DNA from: CAYUNE01 sp964446115 | GTDB taxonomy: Bacteria; Desulfobacterota; Desulfobulbia; Desulfobulbales; Desulfobulbaceae | Direction of reading: 5' to 3' | Length of the DNA stretch: 64,000 nucleotides | NCBI GenBank assembly: GCA_964446115.1 | Contig: CAYUNE010000031.1 | Location: 75,744 to 139,743 of the forward strand | Shown here: positions 17,393-25,252 of the stretch, one piece after another | Layout of the letters: each line of letters starts with the position of its first letter | Position numbering within the stretch: the first letter of the stretch is position 1 | Notes under the pieces: generated by a model | What the model was told of the DNA's origin: nothing | Database searches by the model: none | Seen by the model: the letters and a program-made list of their open reading frames with translations, nothing else | Position numbers and translations under genes: made by a program

Positions 17393-17998
17393 TCAGATAA
17401 GGACGGCCGGCTGCAGTTGCTCCAGCTGCGCAACCGCCTCGCCCCGCAACAGGCGGGCCGCCGTCAGGTAGGGAATCTGCAGCAGGAGCGACATATCAAA
17501 GGTATCCTTGAACAGGTCCTCCAGGAGACCAATCGCCTTCTTGTTGGTGCTGAAAAAAAACAGGGTGGAGTCGGCCAGATTCCAGTAGAGGTCATAGAGT
17601 GCCGGTACCGGCGACGCCTTTCTGATCAGCTCCGCCTCCACCCTTTCCCGGATTTCCGTCCGCAGCCTGCGGCCCAGCCTGGGGACCTGCTTCTCCCTCT
17701 TCAAGCGCTCCTCCTCCTTGAGTACGAATTTCTTCAGCACGGCGGGCGAGACCTTGCGTTCATCGACCCGCATTGTCAGCACCACGTAATCACCAGCTGC
17801 ATAGGAGGCATAGGCAAAGTCCGCGTCAAACATGTTTTTCACCGACACCCAGCCTATGGAATACTCATCCAGGGTATCATCGATGTCCCGAAAGGAAAAA
17901 GAGGCCACCCGGTCGGCGACAAAGTCCCAAAACGACTCCGGGAGCGTACCTTCGACCGTAAAACGCACGTAGGAAATTGAACCGGAAAGCAATCCCAT
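17393..17998 (-). CDS. RdgC-like protein (N-terminal part)
   Basis: A 201-residue protein that follows the first two thirds of RdgC: a beta-rich start, the conserved GWV (residues about 49-51), then a long charged helix (VLKKFVLKEEERLKREKQ) leading to RRLRTEIRERVEAEL, and the FFFSTNKKAIGLLEDLF strand-helix unit. E. coli RdgC has 303 residues, so the C-terminal third is missing here and appears to be carried by the next gene. RdgC coats duplex DNA and restrains RecA. First gene of the operon that ends with gatB. Confidence 0.6.
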   Translation of the reverse strand: MGLLSGSISYVRFTVEGTLPESFWDFVADRVASFSFRDIDDTLDEYSIGWVSVKNMFDADFAYASYAAGDYVVLTMRVDERKVSPAVLKKFVLKEEERLKREKQVPRLGRRLRTEIRERVEAELIRKASPVPALYDLYWNLADSTLFFFSTNKKAIGLLEDLFKDTFDMSLLLQIPYLTAARLLRGEAVAQLEQLQPAVLI

Positions 17999-18192
17999 GG
18001 ATCTGTCCCGTTATGTATCAATGGATAAAAACAGCGGAAAGCAACCGGAAAAACCTTTCCGGGTCCGCCTCTGCTCCTGGGCAAGAACCGTTCGCGGACT
18101 TCCCGGACGATTCCCAATACAGGTATTGAATTTTGCACCATATCAGACATGGCCAGCAGCAACAAGAAAATTGCTTTCGCCACGATATTTTG

Positions 18193-18221
18193 TTGACAGA
18201 GACGGAAATAAACATTAAAAA
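18193..18221 (+). promoter_or_regulatory. Promoter of the tRNA-Lys/tRNA-Glu unit
   Basis: TTGACA (18193-18198), 17 bases, TAAAAA (18216-18221), ending 15 bases before the mature tRNA-Lys. The -35 is perfect; the -10 is weak. Confidence 0.6.
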
Positions 18222-18236
18222 ACGTATCTCTCGTGG

Positions 18237-18312
18237 GGGTCGTTAACTCAGCTGGTAGAGTATCTGCCTTTTAAGCAGAGAGTCGCGCGTTCGAGCCGCG
18301 CACGACCCACCA
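18237..18312 (+). tRNA. tRNA-Lys(TTT)
   Basis: A 76-base cloverleaf with acceptor GGGTCGT / ACGACCC, the anticodon stem TCTGC / GCAGA around loop CTTTTAA, a T arm containing GTTCGA, discriminator A and encoded CCA. The anticodon is TTT. It is co-transcribed with tRNA-Glu, 17 bases downstream. Confidence 0.97.
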
Positions 18313-18329
18313 CCACTGCGTCTCTTCAC

Positions 18330-18407
18330 GTCCCCATCGTCTAGTCAGGTCCAGGACACCAGCCTTTCACGCTGGCGACACCGGTTCAAATCCGGTTGGG
18401 GACGCCA
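18330..18407 (+). tRNA. tRNA-Glu(TTC)
   Basis: Acceptor GTCCCCA / TGGGGAC, anticodon stem CCAGC / GCTGG around CTTTCAC (anticodon TTC), T arm with GTTCAAATC, discriminator G and encoded CCA. A terminator follows at once. With gatB present this tRNA may share a GluRS with tRNA-Gln. Confidence 0.97.
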
Positions 18408-18416
18408 AATATTCCC

Positions 18417-18450
18417 AAAAGAGCAGGCCGCCGGCCTGCTCTTTTTTTTT
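18417..18450 (+). terminator. Terminator of the tRNA-Lys/tRNA-Glu unit
   Basis: AGAGCAGGCC / GGCCTGCTCT, a 10-bp perfect stem with a 3-base loop, followed by a run of T. Confidence 0.93.
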
Positions 18451-18488
18451 CGGGATTCAGGGGACGAAAAAGGAGGCGGCGCCCTTTC

Positions 18489-19721
18489 TTACAGGAAAAG
18501 GCGACGTACGAGGTCAAGGGCGGTCTGGGCGGATATGTGCCGGATGCGGTACCGGTTGCCGGAGAAGTGGAAGTGGTGATGGGTAATTTCCCGGCCGTGG
18601 GCAAGTCCCATGTGGACAGTGCCCACGGGCTTTTCCGCTGTTCCGCCGCCGGGACCGGCAATGCCGGTAATGCCGATGCCGATATCCGCCCCGGTGGCAC
18701 GGACAATGCCCCCGGCCATGGCCCGGGCCACAGGGGCGCTGACCGCACCGTGGGTGACCAGCAGATCATGGGGTACCTGGACAAAGTGTTCCTTGAGATC
18801 GTTGCTGTAACTGATGGCCCCGCCCAGATACCACTCCGAGCTCCCCGGTGTCCCGGTGATACAGGAGCCCATGAGGCCGCCGGTGCATGACTCGGCGGTG
18901 GCCAGAGTCTTTGCGCGGCGCCGCAGCGCATCTCCCACCACCGAGGCCATGGTGTCTTCATCCCGGCCGTAGCAATAGGTTCCAAGGGCTTCCTCGATCC
19001 GCCGGCCGACCTCATCGAAGCGTAGCTCGGCCGTCTCCACCTCTTTTCCGAACACGGTGAGACTGACATGCACCTCGGAATCCACCGGATAGTAGCCGAT
19101 CCTGCAGCAATCACTCCGTTCAATGGCCAGAAGACGCCGGTTGACCTCGTTTTCGTTGATCCCAAACACCTTGAAAACCCGCTGCCGCACCTGGGGCCGG
19201 TTATTGGCGGGCCATGCCGCCAAACGGGGCAGTACCTGTTCCAGCAGCAGCTCCTTCATCTGATGGGGAACGCCGGGGAGAAAAAACACCGGGGTATCGT
19301 CATGAATCAGCAGATATCCCGCCATTTTTGCGCGACTGTTCAACACCTCCGATCCCCGGGGCAGCCAGGCCATCTTTTCAAGATCGGGTCCGCCATCACC
19401 CTGCCGGTGCCGCGGACTGTTGCGGATTTCCCCAAAGACCTCGGGATAAAAGGTGGGCGGACGTTTCAGGGCGGAGAACACCGCCTCGTTGGTCAGATCA
19501 TCGGAGGTGGATCCCAGGCCCCCGGTCACGATAACAAAATCCACCCGACCGATGGCGCGGCGTAACAGTTCGCCGATGAGATCTTCCCGGTCGCCGATGG
19601 TGTGCATGGCCCGGATCTCATATCCGGCCAGAAAGAGCTCACGGGCGGCGAAACCGCTGGTGGTGTTGAGAATACGTCCGGTGGTCAGCTCATCACCGAT
19701 GGCAATGATTTCTCCGATCAT
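18489..19721 (-). CDS. cinA: CinA family protein (NMN deamidase type)
   Basis: A 410-residue two-domain protein: an N-terminal MoaB/MogA-like domain (EIIAIGDELTTGRI, VTGGLGSTSDDLT) with an ADP-ribose pyrophosphatase-type role in other CinA proteins, and a C-terminal nicotinamide-nucleotide amidohydrolase domain with ATAESCTGGLMG and ITGIAGPGGGT. It recycles NMN in pyridine-nucleotide salvage. The ATG at 19719-19721 starts MIGEIIAIGDE; the frame stays open upstream through the terminator and tRNA-Leu, which cannot be coding. No clear ribosome site. A strong terminator lies only 31 bases upstream, so its own promoter is not obvious. Confidence 0.93.
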   Translation of the reverse strand: MIGEIIAIGDELTTGRILNTTSGFAARELFLAGYEIRAMHTIGDREDLIGELLRRAIGRVDFVIVTGGLGSTSDDLTNEAVFSALKRPPTFYPEVFGEIRNSPRHRQGDGGPDLEKMAWLPRGSEVLNSRAKMAGYLLIHDDTPVFFLPGVPHQMKELLLEQVLPRLAAWPANNRPQVRQRVFKVFGINENEVNRRLLAIERSDCCRIGYYPVDSEVHVSLTVFGKEVETAELRFDEVGRRIEEALGTYCYGRDEDTMASVVGDALRRRAKTLATAESCTGGLMGSCITGTPGSSEWYLGGAISYSNDLKEHFVQVPHDLLVTHGAVSAPVARAMAGGIVRATGADIGIGITGIAGPGGGTAEKPVGTVHMGLAHGREITHHHFHFSGNRYRIRHISAQTALDLVRRLFL

Positions 19722-19744
19722 GGCAGGCTGCGACAGCGGATATA

Positions 19745-19788
19745 AAAGAAAAGGGCCGGCACCTTCCGACAACGAAGGTGCCGGCCCT
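19745..19788 (-). terminator. Terminator of tRNA-Leu
   Basis: AGGGCCGGCACCTTC / GAAGGTGCCGGCCCT, a 15-bp perfect stem with a 7-base loop, followed on the minus strand by TTTCTTTT. It lies between tRNA-Leu and cinA. Confidence 0.92.
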
Positions 19789-19797
19789 GTGTTTTCG

Positions 19798-19885
19798 TGG
19801 TGCCCGGGGCGAGAATCGAACTCGCACAGAGACAAGCTCCGAGGGATTTTAAGTCCCTTGCGTCTACCAGTTCCGCCACCCGGGC
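19798..19885 (-). tRNA. tRNA-Leu(TAA)
   Basis: An 88-base class II tRNA with acceptor GCCCGGG / CCCGGGC, anticodon stem AGGGA / TCCCT around CTTAAAA (anticodon TAA), a long variable arm, T arm with GTTCGATTC, discriminator A and encoded CCA. Its terminator is at 19745-19788. Confidence 0.97.
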
Positions 19886-20017
19886 TCATTGGTATTTTCG
19901 CGTGCAAATGTACCCTTCCGCCGGACCTTTGTCAATTGTAAGTGACGGCAGCCCCGTGTTTCTGTGGCAGAATAGGGGCGGATACATTATATTGCCGCCA
20001 GGCGCCCACCTGAAAGG

Positions 20018-21079
20018 GTGGGAAACCTGAATGATCAGGCTCCCCCGCCGATTCCGGCACCCAACCAATACGATCCCGGCATGCCCTTCCGCAAAATCAT
20101 CACCACCGTTCTGCTCTTTATACTGGTACTGCTCATGGGGACCTGCGGTTATGTGATCTTTGAAGGCAGGGGTTTCTGGGAGAGCATGTACCTGACCATC
20201 ATTACCGTCACCACGGTGGGATACGGTGATATCGTCCCCAACCATCCGGCAGGCAAGGTCTTCACCTCCTTTTTGGCCTTTACCGGTGTGGGCTTCGTGC
20301 TCTATTCGGTGGGCAAAATTACCGAATCAATGGTGGAGGGAGGCCTGAAGGATATACTGGAGAAGAGAAAGATGAGTCAGCACGTCGCCAGGTTAAAGGA
20401 TCACTACATTATCTGCGGCTTTGGGAGAATCGGCCAGGTCATCTGTGAACTGCTCGAGGAAAACAAGCGCCCTTTCACGGTGATTGAAAATCACCCGGAA
20501 AGCATCAAGAATGTCAGGCAGAAGGGCTACCTGATTCTGGAAGGCGATGCCTCTGACGACAGTGTGCTGCTGCAGGCCGGGATCGAAAAGGCCCGGGGCC
20601 TGATCGCCGTTGTCGGCTCCGATGCCGACAACCTCTACATCACCCTCTCCTCCCGGGGATTAAACCGCAACCTCTTTATCCTTGCCAGATCCAGCGGCGC
20701 TCCCGGGGTCGATACCAAGCTCATGCGGGCCGGTGCCAGCAAGGTGATATCCCCCTACTACATCGGCGCCCGCCGTATGGCCCAGCTCATTGTCAGGCCC
20801 ACTGTCATCGACTTCATCGACCTCACCATGCACGCCGGTGAGCTGGGTCTGCGCCTGGAAGAACTGCTGGTGAGCGAGCAGGCCACCTTTGCAGGCAAGA
20901 CCCTGGTCAACTCCGGACTGAGAAAAAAGTATGACGTGATCGTGGTTGCCATCAAGCGTCGGCAGGGCAAGATGCTCTTCAATCCCAGGCCGGAAACCGT
21001 CATCCAGCCCGGCGATATCCTCGTCGTTCTCGGCGAGCATGACCAGATCAAGGCCATTGAACGGGATCTCAACTCCTGA
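20018..21079 (+). CDS. Potassium channel with RCK (TrkA-N/TrkA-C) domains
   Basis: A 353-residue two-transmembrane K+ channel subunit. TM1 is at residues about 25-48, the pore carries the selectivity filter TVGYGD (66-71), and TM2 is at about 81-100. The cytoplasmic part has an RCK domain with the nucleotide-binding HYIICGFGRIG, then a TrkA-C-like tail (VIQPGDILVVLGE). It resembles MthK-type channels gated by Ca2+ or nucleotide. The GTG at 20018 lacks a well-placed ribosome site; the ATG at 20081 (MPFRKIITT) is an alternative that loses only a Pro-rich leader. It stands alone between tRNA-Leu and the convergent ybeY-pdxJ gene. Confidence 0.92.
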   Translation: MGNLNDQAPPPIPAPNQYDPGMPFRKIITTVLLFILVLLMGTCGYVIFEGRGFWESMYLTIITVTTVGYGDIVPNHPAGKVFTSFLAFTGVGFVLYSVGKITESMVEGGLKDILEKRKMSQHVARLKDHYIICGFGRIGQVICELLEENKRPFTVIENHPESIKNVRQKGYLILEGDASDDSVLLQAGIEKARGLIAVVGSDADNLYITLSSRGLNRNLFILARSSGAPGVDTKLMRAGASKVISPYYIGARRMAQLIVRPTVIDFIDLTMHAGELGLRLEELLVSEQATFAGKTLVNSGLRKKYDVIVVAIKRRQGKMLFNPRPETVIQPGDILVVLGEHDQIKAIERDLNS

Positions 21080-21183
21080 GCCGGGCACCGGGTTGCAAGC
21101 CCTGCAAGTGGTTGCACAAAAACAGTTGCAGCCATCCTTTTCCGCGCCCTCGAAAAAGACGCCCCACCGCCCGGAAGAACCGA

Positions 21184-22386
21184 CTAGCCGGGAAAATCCC
21201 GGCTGTGGCGGATGATATCCAGCATTTCACGCACCGCCCGTTCAAGCCCCACATAGACGGCACGGCTGATGATCGCATGGCCGATGCTGAGTTCCTCAAT
21301 GGTGTCCAGAGCGGCAATCCGCCGGGTGGTGCGATAATCCAGCCCATGGCCGGCGTTGACCCGCAACCCCTGCTCAAAGGCATGTTCAGCACATTGGGCA
21401 ATAGACGTGAACTCCCGGTCCCGCTCCTCCCCCGGCGGGGCCTCGCAGTAGCGACCGGTGTGAATTTCCACAAAGGTGGCACCCGCATCCCGGGAGGCGT
21501 CGATCTGGTCCATATCAGGATCCACAAAGAGACTGACCGGGATGGAGGCATCCGTCATCCGTTGGATGGTCTCTTCCACCTTGCGGCGGTTGCCGATGAC
21601 ATCCAGCCCGCCTTCGGTGGAGAGTTCCTGCCGTTTTTCCGGCACCAGGGTGACCATATTCGGTCTCACCGCAAGGGCGATGTCGATGATTTCCGGCGCG
21701 GTTGCCATTTCCAGGTTCAGCCTGGTCTTCACCGTCTGTCGCAGCAGTTGCACGTCCCGATCCTGAATATGGCGGCGATCTTCACGCAGGTGGACGACAA
21801 TTCCCGCGGCCCCGGCCAATTCGCAGATACCGGCTGCCTGGACCGGATCGGGTTCCGCAATACCCCGCGCCTCCCGGACAGTGGCCACATGATCCACATT
21901 CACGGCAAGATGAGCCATTTTTCCTCTCCTGTTCTCCTGTAGTTGTTGCCGAAGCTCTTTCTCCCGTGCCTCCATGAGGAGCGCCTCCCGCTCGGATCGT
22001 TCATGATCAAGGCCGAGGAGATGGACCAGGCCGTGGATCATCAGCACGGTGAGCCGCTCATGAAGGGACTGTCCCTGTTCTACCGCCTCCCGCCGGGCCG
22101 TGTCAATGGAAATGATAATGTCGCCCAGCTGCGGGGTCTCGCCGCTGATGACCGCGGGCAGTTCCCCGCCGGAAGGACCGGGGAAGGCCAGGACATTGGT
22201 GGGGGAATCCCGGTGACGATAGTCCCGGTTGAAATTTCGCATTTCGGCATCATCCACCAAAACGACACCCAGGGCGTGATCGGCGCGGTCACAGAGACGA
22301 AGCAGCTGTCGCGCCCGTGAGCGCAGCAGGGCGACGGATACACCGGAACGGGAAAGGGGCAAACGGGAGATGAGCTGAACCACCAT
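21184..22386 (-). CDS. ybeY-pdxJ: YbeY-PdxJ fusion: rRNA maturation endonuclease plus pyridoxine 5'-phosphate synthase
   Basis: One 400-codon frame with two complete enzymes. Residues 1-156 are YbeY, the zinc-dependent RNase for 16S rRNA maturation, with the metal motif HGLVHLLGLDH. Residues 157-400 are PdxJ, which condenses 3-amino-2-oxopropyl phosphate with deoxyxylulose 5-phosphate to pyridoxine 5'-phosphate; it begins MAHLAVNVDHVATVREARG and keeps VVHLREDRRHI. There is no stop between them (QLQENRRGKMAHL). An excellent ribosome site, AGGAGAGG, sits 4 bases before the internal ATG at 21918, so a free PdxJ of 244 residues may also be made. It starts 11 bases after phoH. Confidence 0.93.
   Translation of the reverse strand: MVVQLISRLPLSRSGVSVALLRSRARQLLRLCDRADHALGVVLVDDAEMRNFNRDYRHRDSPTNVLAFPGPSGGELPAVISGETPQLGDIIISIDTARREAVEQGQSLHERLTVLMIHGLVHLLGLDHERSEREALLMEAREKELRQQLQENRRGKMAHLAVNVDHVATVREARGIAEPDPVQAAGICELAGAAGIVVHLREDRRHIQDRDVQLLRQTVKTRLNLEMATAPEIIDIALAVRPNMVTLVPEKRQELSTEGGLDVIGNRRKVEETIQRMTDASIPVSLFVDPDMDQIDASRDAGATFVEIHTGRYCEAPPGEERDREFTSIAQCAEHAFEQGLRVNAGHGLDYRTTRRIAALDTIEELSIGHAIISRAVYVGLERAVREMLDIIRHSRDFPG
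21911..21930 (-). promoter_or_regulatory. Internal ribosome-binding site and ATG of the PdxJ part
   Basis: Minus-strand AGGAGAGGAAAAATG: a strong Shine-Dalgarno sequence spaced properly for the ATG at 21916-21918, inside the ybeY-pdxJ frame. It suggests separate translation of PdxJ in addition to any fusion protein. Confidence 0.7.
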
Positions 22387-22397
22387 GATGAAAACGG

Positions 22398-23399
22398 TTA
22401 CCCCTTTCCGGCGGATGGCGCCGTTTTCCGGTCCTGCTGGTCCCGCTCGTAGGCCTTGATGATCTCCTGGACCAGGGGATGACGGACAACGTCGGCATTG
22501 GAGAAGCGGCAGAAGCCGATGCCCTTGACCCGGCCGAGAATCCGCTTGGCCTCCACCAGTCCCGACCGTTTGGAACCTGGCAGGTCGATCTGGGTAATAT
22601 CACCGGTGATGACCGCCTTGGAATCGAAACCGATCCTGGTCAGGAACATCATCATCTGTTCCCTGGTGGTGTTCTGGGCCTCGTCAAGGATGACAAAGGC
22701 GTTGTTGAGGGTGCGGCCGCGCATGAAGGCCAGGGGGGCAATCTCGACGATATTGCGCTCCAGGTACTCCCGGTTCTTTTCCTGACCGAGGATATCGTTG
22801 AGGGCATCGTGGAGTGGTCGCAGATAGGGGTCCACTTTCTGGGCCATATCCCCGGGCAGAAATCCCAGGTTTTCACCGGCCTCCACAGCCGGACGGGCAA
22901 GGATAATGGAGCGTACCCGGCCGGCGGCAAGGGCCGAGATGGCCATGGCCACGGCGAGATAGGTCTTGCCGGTTCCGGCCGGACCGATGCCGAAGACAAT
23001 ATCATGCCGCCGGATGGCCTCGATATACTTTTTCTGGTTGAGACTCTTGGGAGAGACAATCCTGTCCCGGGAGGTGATATAGACCTTGTCAAGAAAGATA
23101 TCCCGGAGCACCGCCCGGGGTGACGACTTGAGGATCTGCAGGCCGAAGGCGATATCCGGCGTAAAGACCGGATAGCCGCCGCGGATGAGATCGTAAAGCT
23201 GCAGCAGCAGTGATTCGGCAAGAATCACCGCATGATTGCGACCTGTTATCCGGAGGCTGTTGCCGCGGACGTGAATGGTGACACCGGCGCCCTGCTCAAC
23301 GGTGTGGATATTCCTGTTGAGGTCGCCGAACAGGGTCTGCGCGGTGAGGTTATCCGGGAAATCGAGTTTGCGGCTGATATGGTTGTTCAGGCTTGGCAA
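22398..23399 (-). CDS. phoH: PhoH family ATPase
   Basis: A 333-residue RNA-associated P-loop ATPase, usually encoded next to ybeY, as here. Walker A is GIGPAGTGKTYLA (about residue 139), Walker B is FVILDEAQN, and an N-terminal KH-like region (VHVRGN-type, here TIHVRGNSLRITG) precedes it. Thought to work in rRNA or mRNA metabolism. The start is drawn at the TTG at 23397-23399, the only start codon that keeps the N-terminus; no good ribosome site is seen, so the start is uncertain. ybeY-pdxJ follows after 11 bases. Confidence 0.92.
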   Translation of the reverse strand: MPSLNNHISRKLDFPDNLTAQTLFGDLNRNIHTVEQGAGVTIHVRGNSLRITGRNHAVILAESLLLQLYDLIRGGYPVFTPDIAFGLQILKSSPRAVLRDIFLDKVYITSRDRIVSPKSLNQKKYIEAIRRHDIVFGIGPAGTGKTYLAVAMAISALAAGRVRSIILARPAVEAGENLGFLPGDMAQKVDPYLRPLHDALNDILGQEKNREYLERNIVEIAPLAFMRGRTLNNAFVILDEAQNTTREQMMMFLTRIGFDSKAVITGDITQIDLPGSKRSGLVEAKRILGRVKGIGFCRFSNADVVRHPLVQEIIKAYERDQQDRKTAPSAGKG

Positions 23400-23458
23400 C
23401 GCACTGGACCGGATGTGAGATAATCGGCTGCACTTCCCCGGGCCGGCCGGACGACACC

Positions 23459-23490
23459 GGGCGCGCCAAGGATCGCCAGGCGGCGCGCCC
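23459..23490. repeat. GC-rich hairpin upstream of phoH
   Basis: GGGCGCGCC / GGCGCGCCC, a 9-bp perfect stem with a 14-base loop and no T tract. It could end the upstream small-membrane-protein transcript or structure the phoH leader. Confidence 0.4.
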
Positions 23491-23542
23491 GCTGGACCGG
23501 ATCATAGCGTTCGGTGGATTATGCAACCGGACAGGGCAAAAA

Positions 23543-24007
23543 TCACTCCTGTTTGGCGGCCTGCAGCTCCTTGATGGTCTGACGGGCCGCATCAAGATCC
23601 TGGCGCAGCGCCTGGATCTCGCGGGCCAGCTCATCGGTTGCCGGGGCGGCATCATCTCCGGATGCAGCCTTGCGGTTTCCCACCCTGGCGTTGATCTGCC
23701 GGGTGGCCGGGGCAAACAGTTCCCCTAGCCGTTCGCGGAGCTGGTCATACATGGATCCCACCTCGTCCGGAGCCACAAAGTACATGATCGCAAACCAGAG
23801 CCCGATAAAAAAGGCGATGCAAAAGGCAATCCCCAGCACCAGGCCGATGATGAACTTCACCAGGGAATAGATACCGACAACGAGTTGACTGAGCGCCCCG
23901 AAAACACCCACCGAAGGGCTCGACATGAATATGGAAACCAGGGAGATGATGAGCAGAATAACTATCCCTGAGGTAATCTGTGCTGAAAATAACTGATTTT
24001 TTTGCAT
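23543..24007 (-). CDS. Small membrane protein with a C-terminal coiled coil
   Basis: A 154-residue protein with two hydrophobic membrane segments (residues about 10-28 and 48-78) and a hydrophilic C-terminal half with an Ala/Gln-rich helix (LAREIQALRQDLDAARQ) predicted to form a coiled coil. AGGAGG lies 6 bases before the ATG. No known domain recognised. A GC-rich hairpin (23459-23490) separates it from phoH. It may scaffold something at the inner membrane, but nothing here shows what. Confidence 0.8.
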   Translation of the reverse strand: MQKNQLFSAQITSGIVILLIISLVSIFMSSPSVGVFGALSQLVVGIYSLVKFIIGLVLGIAFCIAFFIGLWFAIMYFVAPDEVGSMYDQLRERLGELFAPATRQINARVGNRKAASGDDAAPATDELAREIQALRQDLDAARQTIKELQAAKQE

Positions 24008-24087
24008 TCTTTTCCTCCTTTCCGGCCTTGGTTGAATCTACATGGAACAGATGACGATTTCACCTGAAATCATACCTTATTTTTGAG

Positions 24088-24152
24088 CATAATCCCAATA
24101 AATCGCGGCCGGGAATGCCGTAGAACCCGGATTTATGAACCAGTCACAGGGG
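24088..24152. repeat. Flank pair CATAATCCCAA / ACCAGTCACAGGGG around a hairpin
   Basis: CATAATCCCAA (24088-24098) and AACCAGTCACAGGGG (24138-24152) enclose a hairpin whose arms contain CCGGG / CCCGG and TAAATC / GATTTA. The same two flank words occur almost adjacent at 42142-42169 without the hairpin. It lies in the gap downstream of the radical SAM gene; no gene is seen between 24008 and 24223. Confidence 0.5.
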
Positions 24153-24223
24153 TTATACAACCCGGCGGTATAAAGGGCCTCTTTGCTGTAAGCGCTCACG
24201 GGCGACCGCATCCGCTTACGGAT

Positions 24224-25252
24224 TTATGGTACAAGTTCCTGTTTAAGAAGGCAACAGGCAATACGGTGGAGGGGACGGCCCCGCATATCATACTCCAGGT
24301 TGTCCGGCTGCAATAATTTATTCATAACACACCCTTCCGGAATAGTGAGACGAAAAAACCGATCCTCGGTGAGTCCGGGATTTTTCAGCAGCCGTCCTTG
24401 CCTGATTGTCAGACTGTGGACGGGGTAGTCCTCGCAGAGGGGACAACGGTAGACCCTGCCGTTGGGAAAGATGAAATAATTTTCCGCCACATTGCCGGCA
24501 CAGAGAAACTCCTCGTCCTCCTCCAGAAAAACCTTGGGAAAGACGACGTTGATTCCCAGTCCGGCGGCTTCGGCAGCCACCTCCGGCACCACCCGAAGCC
24601 ACTCATCCGGACTGACCTGGGGTCCCGCCTCGCCCTGGTCGCCGTCGGCGGCGGACCTGCCCCGGAGACCGATCACCTGAATAAAAAAACGGTCCACCCC
24701 GAAATCGCTGAGCAGGGCGGGCATTCCCCTGAGCCGGTGAATGTTCCGGCTGCTGACGGTATAGATGACACTCACTCTGAATCCCAGCGCCACCGCCTTC
24801 TGCAGATTGGCGGTGCAGACCTTGAAAACACCTTCCCCCCGGATGGCGTCGTTGACCTCGGCTTCCGGCCCGTCCAGGCTGAAGCTCAGCATATCCAGTT
24901 CCCCGGGGGTGATCCGCTCCAGCAGATCATGGAAGAGGTAGCCGTTGGAATCAACGGTAATGGAGCTGTAGCGTAGTTGCCGGGCCTTACGGATCACCGC
25001 CGGCAGTTCCGGGTGCATGGTGGGCTCACCGCCGAGCAGGATGAGATTTGTCTCCTGCTCCGGATCGGCGAACAGTCGCAGCCAGTCGGAGGCTGTTTCC
25101 AGGGAGAGCATGGTGTTGCCGTGTTCCCTGGGGTTGATATAGCAGTGACGACAGGAAAGATTGCAACCGGTCAGCAGGTGCAAAAAGACGTTACGTTCGC
25201 CGGGCTTGAAACCCACGGTCTTAAAGCGCGAGGATACCGGGTTGTTGCTCAT
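24224..25252 (-). CDS. Radical SAM protein with SPASM-like Cys-rich C-terminus
   Basis: A 342-residue radical SAM enzyme. The [4Fe-4S] motif CNLSCRHCY is near residue 30, followed by LILLGGEPT (the GGEP motif) and SFSLDGPEAEVND. The C-terminus adds CAGN, CPLCEDYP and further Cys, suggesting a second cluster as in SPASM enzymes, which often modify peptides or cofactors. The substrate cannot be named. Its ATG overlaps the stop of the deaminase gene upstream (ATGA), and GGAG is 8 bases upstream, so the two are translationally coupled. Confidence 0.87.
   Translation of the reverse strand: MSNNPVSSRFKTVGFKPGERNVFLHLLTGCNLSCRHCYINPREHGNTMLSLETASDWLRLFADPEQETNLILLGGEPTMHPELPAVIRKARQLRYSSITVDSNGYLFHDLLERITPGELDMLSFSLDGPEAEVNDAIRGEGVFKVCTANLQKAVALGFRVSVIYTVSSRNIHRLRGMPALLSDFGVDRFFIQVIGLRGRSAADGDQGEAGPQVSPDEWLRVVPEVAAEAAGLGINVVFPKVFLEEDEEFLCAGNVAENYFIFPNGRVYRCPLCEDYPVHSLTIRQGRLLKNPGLTEDRFFRLTIPEGCVMNKLLQPDNLEYDMRGRPLHRIACCLLKQELVP

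Noticed and set aside
19722..19907. N-terminal extension of the cinA frame
   Set aside because: It runs through a terminator and the tRNA-Leu gene; CinA similarity begins at 19721.
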